Assembly: GCA_049999725.1 (NCBI GenBank)
Contig: JBNGIS010020669.1
Coordinates: 1-49,863, forward strand
From: Haplomitrium mnioides
Taxonomy: Eukaryota; Marchantiophyta; Haplomitriopsida; Calobryales
Direction of reading: 5' to 3'
DNA: 49,863 nucleotides
Every line of letters begins with the position of its first letter. Positions within the stretch are counted from its first letter, which is position 1. The notes beneath the pieces were generated by a model. The model worked only from the letters and a program-made list of their open reading frames with translations. It did not search any database and was not told the origin of the DNA. Positions 31,608 to 42,668 of the stretch are shown here, in pieces. The translations under genes were made by a program, and so were the position numbers.

Positions 31608-34220
31608 GTGGAGGGATGGCCAACCAGGTGCCACCTTCTGGGCTTGGGGGGAAGATTTAAATACAGGTCCTTCAAGGGACGCCCGAAGGACGACCCAGAT
31701 GCATGGCTGGATGATCTCAAGAACATTACAGCAGCGAATGGGGAAGCCCATGTAAAGCTTGGAATCCTGCCAGCAGTGTTGAAAGGAGAGGCCCAGCCCT
31801 GGTGCAAGGACCTGCCAGACAACGTCAAGAGGGACTGGCATGCGTTCAAGGCAACCTTCATTGCAGAGTTCAGGGGGATTGGTGAAGAGACGGAAGCGCT
31901 AATCAAGATGGGTCAGCTCAGGATGAAAAAGAAGGAGTCTGTGAGGAAGTTCCTCCAATGCTTCAACAAAGTGGCAAGAAAGCTGAATCCTCCAGCCACG
32001 GATGGAATGCTCACAGCGTGGTTCCTGGCAGAGCTCCCCAGAGGAATTGGGACCTGGGTGCGCCAAACGGATCCACAGACTCTCGACGCGGCAGTCAATG
32101 CAGCCAGATCCCATGTGAAGGCTGCTACCACCAGTTCCCGAAGGAAGGCAAGGTCCAGGTACGACTCTGACAATTCTTCGAACACATCGGATAGTGACAA
32201 GGAGACGGATCAGAGTTCCGAGTCCTCATTGGAAAGTGAGAATGAGTCGAGCAGTAGCAACTCAGACGAGGACCGGTCATCCAAGAGGAGGAAGAAGAAG
32301 AAGGACCTGAAGAAGAAGAAGCAGGTGAAGGAGGTGCATCATCTCAAGGGGGCCAGCAAGGGGAGGTACAAGAAAACCAAACCCGAACCCGAGGCTAGCA
32401 GGAAGCCAGGGGGGAGGGATCGAATTGAGGAGCTGAGCGCCAAGATGGAGGCGATGAACATCCTCCCAGCAGGGATCAAGCCGGAGGGAAGACCCATGCC
32501 GACCCGGAGAGTTGGAGTCTGGTGTGTCCGCTACAAGCAATACGGACATTCCCCCCAGGAATGTCTGAATGACACCAATGCTGTGCAGTATGTAAGGGAG
32601 GAAGCACCGGAGTACGTGAGAGAAGAGGTGGAGTATGTCCTGGAGGAGGCCCCATACACAGTGTATCAAATCCAAGGGGGACCTCAGACGATTCTAAGCA
32701 GGCCTACAGGAGGGCACGCAGGGCTTGTGAATCAGTGGGCTGCTAACCGGCTACCCAGGACCACGATCATGGTGTGTTGGAATTGTGGCCAACCCGGTCA
32801 CATTTCAGCGAGCTGTCCGGAGCCATTGAAGAGCAATTATGGGCAACCGTATCCCCTCTGCTCCCAATGCAAAACGGAGGGGCATGTGGCCATGAATTGC
32901 CCACAAGGAAGGCCAGATGCTGCCCCTGGGCCAAGCTTGAATTCTCCTCCCCTCTCAAACGTCAATATAATCACTCTAGACATGGAGGAGGAAGCTGAGT
33001 TGCCAGGCTGGGAGACGCCAACTTCTGAGGAGTGTTTCCGAGTGGTGACCCGAGCAGAAGCGAAGGCCAAGAAGAAAAGCGGGAGGAAGGCCGACCAAAG
33101 AGCTCAGCAGGAGGTGGCTCCAACGACCTCACCACACGATGATTCTGATTATCGGAGGGATAATCCGAAGTGGTTCTATCCGGAGCAGCAGGAGCAGGTG
33201 AGGAGGCAATTGGAGGCTCTGGAGGCTATGGAAGAAGAGCATGCAGCAGAGGAAACCTTCAAGGGGGTCCGGACGCAGCAGGGAGGGACCCAGGAGGTAC
33301 CGACGACGGTTGCAGCTGCGGAAGAGGTGACAAAGGCCACCCCCTACAGCATTCAAGCGGACATCAAAAACTGTCCTGTCACGGCGACCGTGGGCCAACT
33401 CATCAAGGATAGCCCATTGTATCGAAGACAGCTCCGGGAATTGCTGATGGGTGCGAAGAGGAGGAAGAGGCTACCCAAAGTGGGAACTCCAGCGGATCTG
33501 CAACTGGTCTGTGAGGACAAGGGGGCTCCTGAGATCGACATCCAGATCGCAGGTTGCACCTTGTCTCTAGTCCCCGTAGATGGAGGGGCAGGAATCAACA
33601 TTATGGTAGAGGAGACAGTGCACAAGCTGGGATTCACGGAATTCCAGCCTACAGCCAAGATCATGAGGCTGGCGGATGGGTCACGAGTAAAGCCCCTAGG
33701 CTCTCTTCTTCAAATCCCAACCTTCATAGGGGGGAAAGAGTTCAGGCTGAATTACTTGGTAATGCGACCCGCCCGACCTTCTCCTTACCCAGTGTTGATA
33801 GGAAGGCCGTGGCTGTATGGGGCCAAGGTAATGCACAACTGGGGCAATTCTACACTGGTGTTCGGCCCCAATAGAACGACAGTGCATTACAGGCCTGTTC
33901 CTCATCTGGGGGAAACGCAGTCCGAGGCAGAGTACGAGAGTGCGTGGTCCGAGGAAGAAGAGGACTCGGAGTACCACTACTGGGTACAAGTGCTGAGTGA
34001 AGCAACAGAGGGGGATCTGTTGGAGGAAGGTGTGAAGTCTATCCACCAACGTAAATTCTCAGCTTACGACAGACCAGAGCACAATTGGAAATCGGCGGTA
34101 GATGGGACCAATGGTGGGCACACCAGGGGGCACCTCGACAAATGGAAGGGGTACGAGGATCAAAGGAAAAACGAGGGCCCAACTGGGACTCCCTCAAGGG
34201 TGTCCAGCAACCGCATGTGA
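31608..34220 (+). CDS. Element D Gag-protease polyprotein (870 codons, open)
   Basis: Gag core: GRPKDDPDAWLDDLKN (about residue 23 on), GEAQPWCKDLPDNVKRDWHAF, FIAEFRGIGEETEALI and ESVRKFLQCFNKVARKLN, then a Ser-rich acidic tract and a Lys-rich KKKKDLKKKKQ block. Three zinc-knuckle positions follow: residue 306 (CVRYKQYGHSPQEC, one Cys lost), 390 (CWNCGQPGHISASC) and 418 (CSQCKTEGHVAMNC). At residue 658 VDGGAGINIM fits an aspartic-protease active site (DSGA-like), and LIGRPWLYGAKVMHNW follows as in retropepsins. The first ten or so residues differ from element A's Gag, whose frame here would run through VEVVVASGGMANQVPP, so a one-base change near the G-run at 31649 may have altered the start. 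The chosen ATG is the first in the long frame. Confidence 0.88.
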   Translation: MEGWPTRCHLLGLGGRFKYRSFKGRPKDDPDAWLDDLKNITAANGEAHVKLGILPAVLKGEAQPWCKDLPDNVKRDWHAFKATFIAEFRGIGEETEALIKMGQLRMKKKESVRKFLQCFNKVARKLNPPATDGMLTAWFLAELPRGIGTWVRQTDPQTLDAAVNAARSHVKAATTSSRRKARSRYDSDNSSNTSDSDKETDQSSESSLESENESSSSNSDEDRSSKRRKKKKDLKKKKQVKEVHHLKGASKGRYKKTKPEPEASRKPGGRDRIEELSAKMEAMNILPAGIKPEGRPMPTRRVGVWCVRYKQYGHSPQECLNDTNAVQYVREEAPEYVREEVEYVLEEAPYTVYQIQGGPQTILSRPTGGHAGLVNQWAANRLPRTTIMVCWNCGQPGHISASCPEPLKSNYGQPYPLCSQCKTEGHVAMNCPQGRPDAAPGPSLNSPPLSNVNIITLDMEEEAELPGWETPTSEECFRVVTRAEAKAKKKSGRKADQRAQQEVAPTTSPHDDSDYRRDNPKWFYPEQQEQVRRQLEALEAMEEEHAAEETFKGVRTQQGGTQEVPTTVAAAEEVTKATPYSIQADIKNCPVTATVGQLIKDSPLYRRQLRELLMGAKRRKRLPKVGTPADLQLVCEDKGAPEIDIQIAGCTLSLVPVDGGAGINIMVEETVHKLGFTEFQPTAKIMRLADGSRVKPLGSLLQIPTFIGGKEFRLNYLVMRPARPSPYPVLIGRPWLYGAKVMHNWGNSTLVFGPNRTTVHYRPVPHLGETQSEAEYESAWSEEEEDSEYHYWVQVLSEATEGDLLEEGVKSIHQRKFSAYDRPEHNWKSAVDGTNGGHTRGHLDKWKGYEDQRKNEGPTGTPSRVSSNRM

Positions 34221-34370
34221 GTTGTTTGTGTGTGTGTGAGTGTGTGTTTTGTTGGGAGGGTGTTTCGTGGGGTTGTTTTGCAGGAGAGACAGAGTCGGGC
34301 CAGCAACCGGCAGCAGAGGCACCAAAAGAATGAGGCAGAAGAGGTGTGTTTGCGAGGACGCGTCACACTT

Positions 34371-34383
34371 GAAGGGGGAGTTA
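34371..34383 (+). other. Element D polypurine tract
   Basis: GAAGGGGGAGTTA directly precedes the right LTR start TGTCAG. Confidence 0.9.
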
Positions 34384-36582
34384 TGTCAGCCAGTGCTTTT
34401 GAGCATTCAAGCAGAATTCACTAAAGCAGAAGCATCAGCGACCCAAATGCTCCTTNNNNNNNNNNNNNNNNNNNNNNNNNNNNNNNNNNNNNNNNNNNNN
34501 NNNNNNNNNNNNNNNNNNNNNNNNNNNNNNNNNNNNNNNNNNNNNNNNNNNNNNNNNNNNNNNNNNNNNNNNNNNNNNNNNNNNNNNNNNNNNNNNNNNN
34601 NNNNNNNNNNNNNNNNNNNNNNNNNNNNNNNNNNNNNNNNNNNNNNNNNNNNNNNNNNNNNNNNNNNNNNNNNNNNNNNNNNNNNNNNNNNNNNNNNNNN
34701 NNNNNNNNNNNNNNNNNNNNNNNNNNNNNNNNNNNNNNNNNNNNNNNNNNNNNNNNNNNNNNNNNNNNNNNNNNNNNNNNNNNNNNNNNNNNNNNNNNNN
34801 NNNNNNNNNNNNNNNNNNNNNNNNNNNNNNNNNNNNNNNNNNNNNNNNNNNNNNNCTTGGACTTTCTTCGACCAACTGCTGGACACGCGGTGCTTGCTCC
34901 CAGCCCATGGGAACGGGATTACCTACAGTGAAGCCACGCGTCGTCGTCCCCTGTTTCGAACCAACGACAATAACGACTATTCATCGGATCTGGTGTCGGG
35001 AGGCAACGCGCGAGGGAAGTATATATCGTTTGTCTTCGATTTCATTCGGGTTGATGCACAGGCAATCTCAGGGCGCGGGGCGACTGCATGCGAAGGGGAA
35101 TTGCAACGTCTGGGGGCTGGGATCTGAATTCATTGAGAAGACAACGTGAAGCAGGGGTACTCGCTCAAGGGGAACCGAAGGATTTAGAGGAGGACTGGGG
35201 GGAGACCCAGGTGACCTCATCCTTGCAGGCGGACCAGGGCGGAGGGTTACTGATACGGTGTCTTCGATTGTATTCTAGTCAGTCTGGACTTCGGGAGAGA
35301 CCACCATGGGAGGACTTGGGGTCGTCTCTGCATTCTCTGTGTAGGAGCACCACGACTTGAGGACAAGGAAACCGCAACGAGGGGCGGCTGGAGTGGGGAA
35401 TTCAGTGAGGATCTGCATGAAGCAGGGGTACTAGCTCAAGGGGAACCAGAGGATTTAGAGAAGGACTGGGGGGAGACCCAGGTGACCTCATCCTTGCAGG
35501 CGGACCAGGGCGGAGGGTTACTGATACACAAATTCGAAAGGATTCCGGCTAGTTATGACTTCGGGAGAGGCCGCCAAGTGAGGAGCTTGGGGTCCTCTCT
35601 GCCGTTCTTTATGCGTGAGCATCAGCCCAGAGTGTTCAAGGACACTCTGGTGTGTTAAATCTCAAGTGGAGCTGAGAGGGGGGGGGGGCTGTGCTAGTGC
35701 CGGTGCGTTGGGCATAGTATGACCCGTTGAGGCTCGGGGTGGAGTGGGCTACCGGCAGCTGGTAGAGCTGTCTTCCAAAGGTGGAAGTAAAAGAAATCCT
35801 CTTCTGATCGTGAGGAAGTAAAATGAGGGCTTCTAGCGATGGAAGTAGAAAACTATATGGAGTGGAGGGTGTGTGGGTTGCTGGGCTGCACTTGTAAGGC
35901 AGCGGGACTCATAAGGGAAGTATAAATAGTTAGAATTTCAGAGGGCCTTCAAGGACTCTGTTTTCTCTTGTACATTATGTAAATGTGTTGTTTATATATG
36001 TGTAGCTAGATTTCCTTTCCGCATGTGTGTCCCTTTGAGTTCTTAGATTAGTGGACATCAGATCAGCTGAGCAGACCTTGGGAACACGCTTGAAGGGGGA
36101 GTCCAATCCCTTGATACAAGTCTGGTACACTAGGGGTGAATGCTCTCTGTTCTTGATCCTACTTGCCTAGTTAGGAGTTAGTTAGGATTAGTTGTATCAG
36201 TCCTGTGACCACCCTGAAAGGGGGAGTCTAGAGCTGTTGTGTGTTCAGCTGTGCAGGTCACCAACACCATTCTGCCCAAGCACAAATAAGGTGGCAGGGC
36301 CTAAGTCATTGGGTCCGAAGAATAAAGAGGAAGAATCACACAAGAGCTGGGTGTTATGGATGTGGACCTGTGTGTATGTATGAATGGCTGACTTGAGTGT
36401 GTGAAGAAGAAGAGTGAGAGAAAAGCACAACAGGTCTGTAAGGAGAGGAAGAGTCCTTAAGGTCTGAAAGTGGTAACTGGCGAGGGGCCATCTCAGAAAA
36501 GGACCCCAAAGCCCGTGAAACATGTCCTCCCCTGCCTAAAACAGGGCCTGAAAGGGTTAAGACCCGAAACAAGGGAGCGACA
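34384..36582 (+). repeat. Element D 3' LTR, with assembly gap
   Basis: It matches the 5' LTR from TGTCAGCCAGTGCTTTTGAG to GGGAGCGACA. The first 72 bases differ at two positions. N bases at 34456-34855 stand for the segment equal to 27772-29672. Confidence 0.92.
34456..34855. other. Assembly gap, 400 N
   Basis: Run of N inside the right LTR of element D. By comparison with the left LTR the true missing length is near 1.9 kb. Confidence 0.98.
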
Positions 36583-36763
36583 CACCTATAAGTCTCTGCC
36601 TTTCGCCACTCTTTCTCAACAAGCTCACCAACAGTAGCTCTATTTCTCAAAATTTGCTTCACAATCTGACCTTGGGTCTCTAGTGCACAAAGTGATATCT
36701 TGGGTCCGGGTTGGTCTCAGGTTTCTCCAAACCTTTGGCCCTCCTTCTAGTGCTAAAAATTCA
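36583..36763 (-). other. Element A leader and primer-binding site
   Basis: Minus-strand TTAGCACTAGAAGGAGGGCC lies a few bases inside the 5' LTR end and matches the D primer-binding site. The rest aligns with the D leader (GAGAAAGAGTGGCGAAAGGCAGA against GAGGAAGAGTGGCAGAAGG). It continues element A across the D insertion into gag at 27699. Confidence 0.8.
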
Positions 36764-39700
36764 TGTCACTCCCCTCCTTCAGGCCTTCACCCTCTCAGGT
36801 GCCACTTGGAAGGCAAAGGAGGACAGATTCAGGGCTCTTAGGTTCTTTTCTGAGATGGCCCCTATCCAGTTATCACTTTGAGGCTTTAAGGATCCTTTCT
36901 TACCTTACAAGCCCTTTACTCACCCCTCACTCTCTTCAACATGTAATCTGGTCATTCATTCACAAACCCCAAGTCCACATTCACACCACCCAACATGCTA
37001 TGTGTAATTCCTTCAATGTATTCCAAGGGTCCCAAATCTTAGACCCTGCCACCTTGTATATACTTGGGGGGCAGAAAGGTGTTATATCCTGCACCAATGA
37101 ACAATGATAATGGACTTGACTCCCTTTCTCAGGGTTGTTACAAGATCTGGTACAAATGTGATTCCTAACTATCCTAATATGAGCTACACTATAAAACAAA
37201 GTAAGGCCCAGAGAGGATTCACCCCCAAGGTTACAGGGCAGTGTCAAGGGACTTGACTCCCCCTTCAAAGTTGTCCCAAGGTCTGCTCAATTGGTCTTGT
37301 CAAATCCTAATCTAAATGGCTCTAGTACAAAAATATGTAGAATGTAAATCTATCTAGTAAACATACATACATATATACACCCAACAATGCACTGCAACAC
37401 AACAGATTCCTTGAAAGCCCTCTAGAACTGGTCTCCCCAACAGACCTCTCCCTTCTGAATCACTTACAACCTTCAATCTTCACCTCCACTTTCACACCCA
37501 CACACTCTTCTCCAAATAGTTTTTCAACTTCCCTCACGAGAAGCCTTGCTTTTACTTCCTCAGACTAGGAAGAGGATTTCTTTGACTTCCACCTCTTGAA
37601 GACAATCTTCCCAATTGCAGGTAGCTCACTCCAGCCCCGAGTCTCAAACATGTCTTCTCCGCAGTGCGCAGACACTCACGCAGCCACCCTCTTCACAACT
37701 CCACTTGAAAGATTACACCAGAGCGCACTCTAAGCACTCTGGGTTGATGCTACTGCACAAAGAATGCAAAGACGACTGCAAGATCCCACTTAGCAGCCTC
37801 TCCCGAATTCTCAATAGGTCGGATCCCCTTCTAGTCTTCTGTATCGATCCACCTCCGCTCCTGGTCCACTTACAGGGATTAGTTCACCTAGATTTCCTGA
37901 GCCTCTAGAGCTCCCCGCCCAACAATTCTCGGCACCCCTCCAATCCACCTCCACCTCCGCTTGCCCATAGTGTGAGTTCACTCGCTTCTCACTAGAATCA
38001 GATCATGCCTTACCTCATTTGCGTTTTCCTTGTTTTTAGATCACTCATCGCGTCTCTAGTTTGCTTGCATATCAACTCGATCACAATCGGAGCCCGTCCA
38101 TATATACTCCTCCATGCTTCCACTGCCCTCCGCAAGTCCTTCCCGTTGAAAGGTCATTAATCTTGTTGGCTCAGATTCGGACGTCACGACACCTGTTCCC
38201 ACTGTTAGTTAATCTTGCTAGGCTCGGATTCGGAGGTTGCGACACCTATCTTGTTGGTTCGTTGAATGGCGCCAAGCCCAACGGTCATACAGAAGTGAGT
38301 TTGAGGAATCTCGCGAGCTGAGATTCTGAAAATTCCCACAAAACTCCAGGTTGAAGTAACCTTCGGAACACAGTTCCGAAAAATCCCGCGGAAAAGGAGT
38401 CCCACGGAATCTCCAAGATTTGCATCCGAAGATCCCCATGGATCCAAGTCCGTAGAACCTAGCGGAACCCAAGGTCTGTTGTTGACTTTTCTTTCGTTGT
38501 CGCCGTCCGACGCCGCATTCAACCTAGAAGTTGGACGGCCGCTTTGACCTTGTCCCGTAGTTGACCTCGAATCCCAAGCCCAAGGATCCGATGGACAGGG
38601 AAGTCCAAAGGATCTCTCGGACTCCTCCGAAGTGCCACGTGTCGAGGTTGACTTTCTTCCGTCCCCGCCGTCCGACGCTATTTTTTAAATGGGTAGTGTG
38701 ACCGTCGCGCTGACCTGGTTCCGTGGTTGACTCTTCTTTAACCCGTAGGATCCAACGGACTCTCCTTGAGTGCCACGTAATCCGCAAGAGCGCCGTTCAT
38801 TGCCGTTTTTCAAAGGCGTAGGCAGATCGTTGCGTTGGCCTTTCTCCGTGGAATCCAATGAACTCTGCCTTATCGCCACATGTCCACTGAATCTTTGCGA
38901 GCTCTTCGACGACGCCACGTAATCTAAGAAGCCGCCGTCCGACGTCGTTTTTCAAAGGGGTAGTCTGACTGTCATGTTGACCTTTCTCCGATGAAGACCA
39001 TGGACTCTCCCCTTCGTCCACGTTTCCGCTAAACTTTGCGGGCCTCTTGTGCTTGCCACGTTTCCGTTAAAATCCCTCAGACGCCTCGGGCCCACCACCT
39101 CTCCGTGAAGACTTGCGGACTCTCTAGCGCCGACACATCATCCGCTAAAAGCCCTCAGACGCCCCGAGCCCGCCACCTCTTCGTGAAGAGTTGTGGACTC
39201 CCTAGCACTGACACGTCATCCGTTGAATCTCTTGAAGCTCTCTGAAGACGCTACGTTTCTGCGAAATCCTCGAGAGCCTTCAGCAGACTCCACGTTTCCG
39301 TTAAGGGCCACGGATACTCAAGAAAGGGGTCGGACCCCTGTCAAACTTGTCTCATACCTTCGGGATTGAAGCGTCCCCAGATCCTTGGCCTAGCCCCTGC
39401 TAACAAAGGTCTCGACCCTCCCCCTCTGTCCATGATCCTCACCTCTAGTGTTTGGCATCTACAGGCTTTCTTTGCGGTCTTCATCCTCTCATAGCGCTTT
39501 CGGATTTCCACCTTGTAGCTTCAACCTTTCTCCTCCAGCCCATTTGCTTCTGGTGGGCGTTCCTTTCTACCCGCTAGGCCTTGATTCCCTCATCCCAATG
39601 ACACTTACGAGCTCTCATTGGATTCCTTCAAATTTTAGTGGTGCCCCTCCACTTGCTGGCGACCACTGCTCCCTTCTCTCCTTGCGCAATGATCCCGTCC

Positions 39701-39852
39701 CACTCCTCGGATCCATGCGATCTGCTTGTACCCACAAATTGAAATAGTTCCGCTACTTCCGAGGTGCTTTTACACTTACCAGAGGGGAATTGGCCCAATG
39801 CTGCTCCTGATGGGAAGAATTCCGTGTCAGCACCCCTATTCACTGACTGACA
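36764..39852 (-). repeat. Element A 5' LTR
   Basis: This 3089-base LTR on the minus strand starts TGTCAGTCAGTGAATAGGGG at 39852 and ends GGGAGTGACA at 36764. It carries about ten ACGT-core sites between 38630 and 39300 (for example GCCACGTGTCGAGG near 38634, GCCACGTAATCC near 38772), which read ACGTGGC on the sense strand. A TATATA box lies near 38100. The five bases after it are CATGT; the partner duplication at the other end is not visible. Confidence 0.9.
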
Positions 39853-40335
39853 CATGTGTTACCTCCATAAGCAAAACCCACTATCTGACCATACCTGCAA
39901 CACTTCTTATCTCATCCTTTCTCCAGAATCAACGTTGCAGAGTGGCACAACAACAATCGGGGGAACTAGACTCATATACAAAAACATTCTTGGAGGACAT
40001 GCTACAGGCCTACTAGCACGAGTAGATACACATTCATATAGGGCAGTCTCTTTGTCTGTTGGCAAATTCTCATTTATTTTTTGGGAGTAGATATCAATTG
40101 ACTAGCATTCAATCGATTCTTTCATGTTTTTCATTTCAAAATTTCATTTTTCTAATTAAAGCAGAAAACATAGACAGGTATATGGGTATATGACTGACCA
40201 AATTTAAGATCGATCACTCGTCTATACAAAGTACAGAACAATTACCACCCTAACCCAGCCGCTGCATTCGCCAATTATTCTGGTTCACCTTACTCATTCA
40301 TAGATATTCCCAGAAAATCAGAGCAAAGACCTGCA
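39853..40335. other. Unassigned sequence upstream of a copia gag remnant
   Basis: No gene is supportable. It may be leader or LTR sequence of the plus-strand copia remnant that follows, since gag-like coding starts at 40336, but no LTR ends were found. Confidence 0.35.
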
Positions 40336-41208
40336 ATGGCATCTGTAGCATCTCTGAAATTCCAAGCCCTGAAATTGGATGGCTCCAATTACTTATTATG
40401 GTCACTAGATGTCACAACATACATGACATCCAAGAGCATCCACGAAATACTCATCACGGACAACGGAATAAACCCCCGTGATGCAGCCAGAGCTCTCATT
40501 CTGATTTGACACCGACTGGTGGAACCTCTGAGACTCCAATACTTGAACTACAATAGTCCCTGCCTACTATGGGAAGAACTGAAACTAAGATTTGACCATT
40601 TGACAAGCATATCGCTTCCTGTAGCGAGATACAACTAGATTAATCTCTGCGTTTAGGACCATACGCCCACAGTCAATTACAATAGCAAATTGTTCTGGAT
40701 TGTCTCTCAATTGGCAATCTGTGGTCACCCCGAGACCAACAAGGAGCAAATAGAGAGGACTCTATCAACTTTCCTTGTGAACAATCTTATTTTAGCATCT
40801 CAATATTGCAACATGCGATTTACACGATACTTTGAACTCATGGCATACATGCTAATAGCCAAAAAAATCAACTTCTCCTCGAGGAAAATGCAAAGAAACG
40901 ACCCCCAAGGTCTGCCGCACCTCCACAGAACCCTGAATCACACTTTATAGGGACTGAATAATATCCTCGCTCCAGAAATAGAAATTTTTCTAGAGGCAGA
41001 GAAAGGAGACACTTCAGATTTAGGGGGAGTACCACCCGCCCAAACATTAATTGAACTCCGACCCCCAAAAACAGGGATCGACATATCGAACGTCGCACAT
41101 CGACAACGCCAAAATGTGCTCAACAGCGCACCTAGACCAACAGAGGAGGTAGGCAACCCAATAGAGGTTGAAAAACTCATTCTCAATCGCGCCAACCACA
41201 GACTGTAG
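40336..41208 (+). pseudogene. Copia-type Gag remnant
   Basis: From the ATG at 40336 the frame gives MASVASLKFQALKLDGSNYL, LWSLDVTTYMTSKSIHEIL and, later, YNSKLFWIVSQLAICG and ILASQYCNMRFTRYFELM. The start is the classic copia Gag (UBN2/DUF4219-like) pattern L-x-G-x-NY-x-x-W. Stops near 40507, 40638, 40652 and 40950 interrupt the same frame, which then continues to 41208. No zinc knuckle, protease or Pol follows, and an RT fragment of opposite orientation begins right after, so the element is truncated. Confidence 0.75.
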
Positions 41209-41560
41209 TGTTTGGAACTAAAGGTCCATCTGCACTGTGGCTATTCTCCCCTTGATTATGAAATGCCATTCTTGATATGAGTTCAGATGGTGTTTTCATA
41301 AAAATCTGGGTGTCTAGAATGTCATATAAGTAGGCAGTGAGGACGTCCATGATGTGCATGGTGAGATGGCATTGGATAACGAATGCTATCATGTATCTGT
41401 ATGTTGTAGTGTCCATAACAGGTGAGTATGTGAGGTCATAATCACATCCAGGGATTTGAGTGTATCATTTGGCCACTAGTCTTGCCTTACATTGCGTTAC
41501 ATTGCCTTTCACATTGTGTATTTGAGCAAAAATAAATCTGCTAGGTGCATGTCGGGAAGT
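41209..41560 (-). pseudogene. Copia-type reverse transcriptase fragment
   Basis: The minus strand gives GNVTQCKARLVAKWYTQIPG (41520 down), YSPVMDTTTYRYMIAFVIQC and MHIMDVLTAYLYDILDTQIFM, the N-terminal half of copia RT (compare KARLVARGFTQ, MDVQTAFLNG). It breaks off before the YVDD box where the plus-strand Gag remnant starts. An in-frame stop lies near 41410. It belongs to a different copia element from its neighbours. Confidence 0.8.
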
Positions 41561-42153
41561 GCTGGCATTATAGAAGCACTAGGAAAAGGCTCTTGATTCA
41601 AAGCAACAAAAGCACTTGTTGTAAGGCTAAGGTCACTACCAACAATCAGATCCACTTCCTCGCTTTATTCGACTATAGATAAGGTTTGGATTCAAACAAA
41701 AAACTATAGACCCTATATGAGCATAGACTCTCTTCTATCAGCTCAAGTTGCTAAGAATTATTCGACTCAAATCTTGTTTGTTGAATAACTTAACAAAACA
41801 AACATCTTTTAACACTACGTTGAGAAAATATAACATCTCTAGAGCAAAGCTTTGAGTCTCAAAAAAAGAGCATGGATTAACCAAAGGTCTTAAAAGAGAG
41901 GAAATTTGTTACCTTTGTCAAGTTTTAAGATAATTTAGCAAAAAGACAAAATTGCAAACTTTTTGTGAAGAAAATGACAAAAAGAAATTGGAAAGATGAA
42001 AACGAGCGATGCTTTATATACTAGCTTTTTTCACCGCATGAACCTACATGTCAAGAGCTTCGCGAATCATTTTTATTGGGAAAACACATTTTTTGAAATT
42101 CAAGTATAAAAAGAACAACAATCGAAAGTTTCTTTCCATTGTCGCGAGTTACT
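41561..42153. other. AT-rich region with possible promoter upstream of the ParB/methyltransferase-like pseudogene
   Basis: No coding frame is supportable. CTTTATATACTA near 42012 is a TATA-box-like site about 240 bases before the first recognisable exon sequence. The assembly gap hides the start of the gene. Confidence 0.35.
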
Positions 42154-42253
42154 NNNNNNNNNNNNNNNNNNNNNNNNNNNNNNNNNNNNNNNNNNNNNNN
42201 NNNNNNNNNNNNNNNNNNNNNNNNNNNNNNNNNNNNNNNNNNNNNNNNNNNNN
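42154..42253. other. Assembly gap, 100 N
   Basis: Run of N of a length usually used for gaps of unknown size, just upstream of exon 1 of the 42-45 kb pseudogene. Confidence 0.98.
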
Positions 42254-42668
42254 ATTTTGTTAGTTAGTTTTTTGCCCTCAAATTCCACCAACTTTTACTT
42301 TTGAGAGAATAACAACACAAGTAAATGTTTCCAAACTAGCTCAACCAAAGTCTTGTAGGTATTCGTATGTTTTGAGGATTTTAGAGCCAGAAAAATTAGA
42401 CTCGGAATGGCTACTTAATTGTGGAACCATGAAAGATATTGATCAACACGTTTACCTTTTTGTTGATGAAGGTGAACAATATAACCTGGGTCTTTTGATC
42501 TAAATAACCATGGTTAGAGAGGGGCAGCGAGCCCACATCGGGCTGCTTGTGCAGTCAGTGGATAACATTACCCTCTATAAGGCCTCTTGCAAATGATTTT
42601 GCTTTATGGACATAAACCAGAGGGACATCTTCACCAAGAATCTATAGCCGGATAAGGTTGATGACAAG

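Larger units (their letters stand above)
27700..36582 (+). mobile_element. Element D: non-autonomous gypsy-type element with 3.7-kb LTRs and gag-protease only
   Basis: LTRs at 27700-31406 and 34384-36582 both start TGTCAGCCAGT and end GGGAGCGACA. Target duplication CACCT lies at 27695-27699 and 36583-36587. The internal region (31407-34383, under 3 kb) holds a primer-binding site, one long gag-protease ORF and a polypurine tract. It has no RT, RNase H or integrase in any frame. The right LTR contains a 400-N gap; replacing it with the matching 1901 bases of the left LTR gives about 3.70 kb, equal to the left copy. The open ORF and similar LTRs make it one of the youngest insertions here. Confidence 0.93.

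Noticed and set aside
34240-35127. Long open frames spanning the N-gap on both strands
   Set aside because: They exist only because N codons are not read as stops; the region is LTR.
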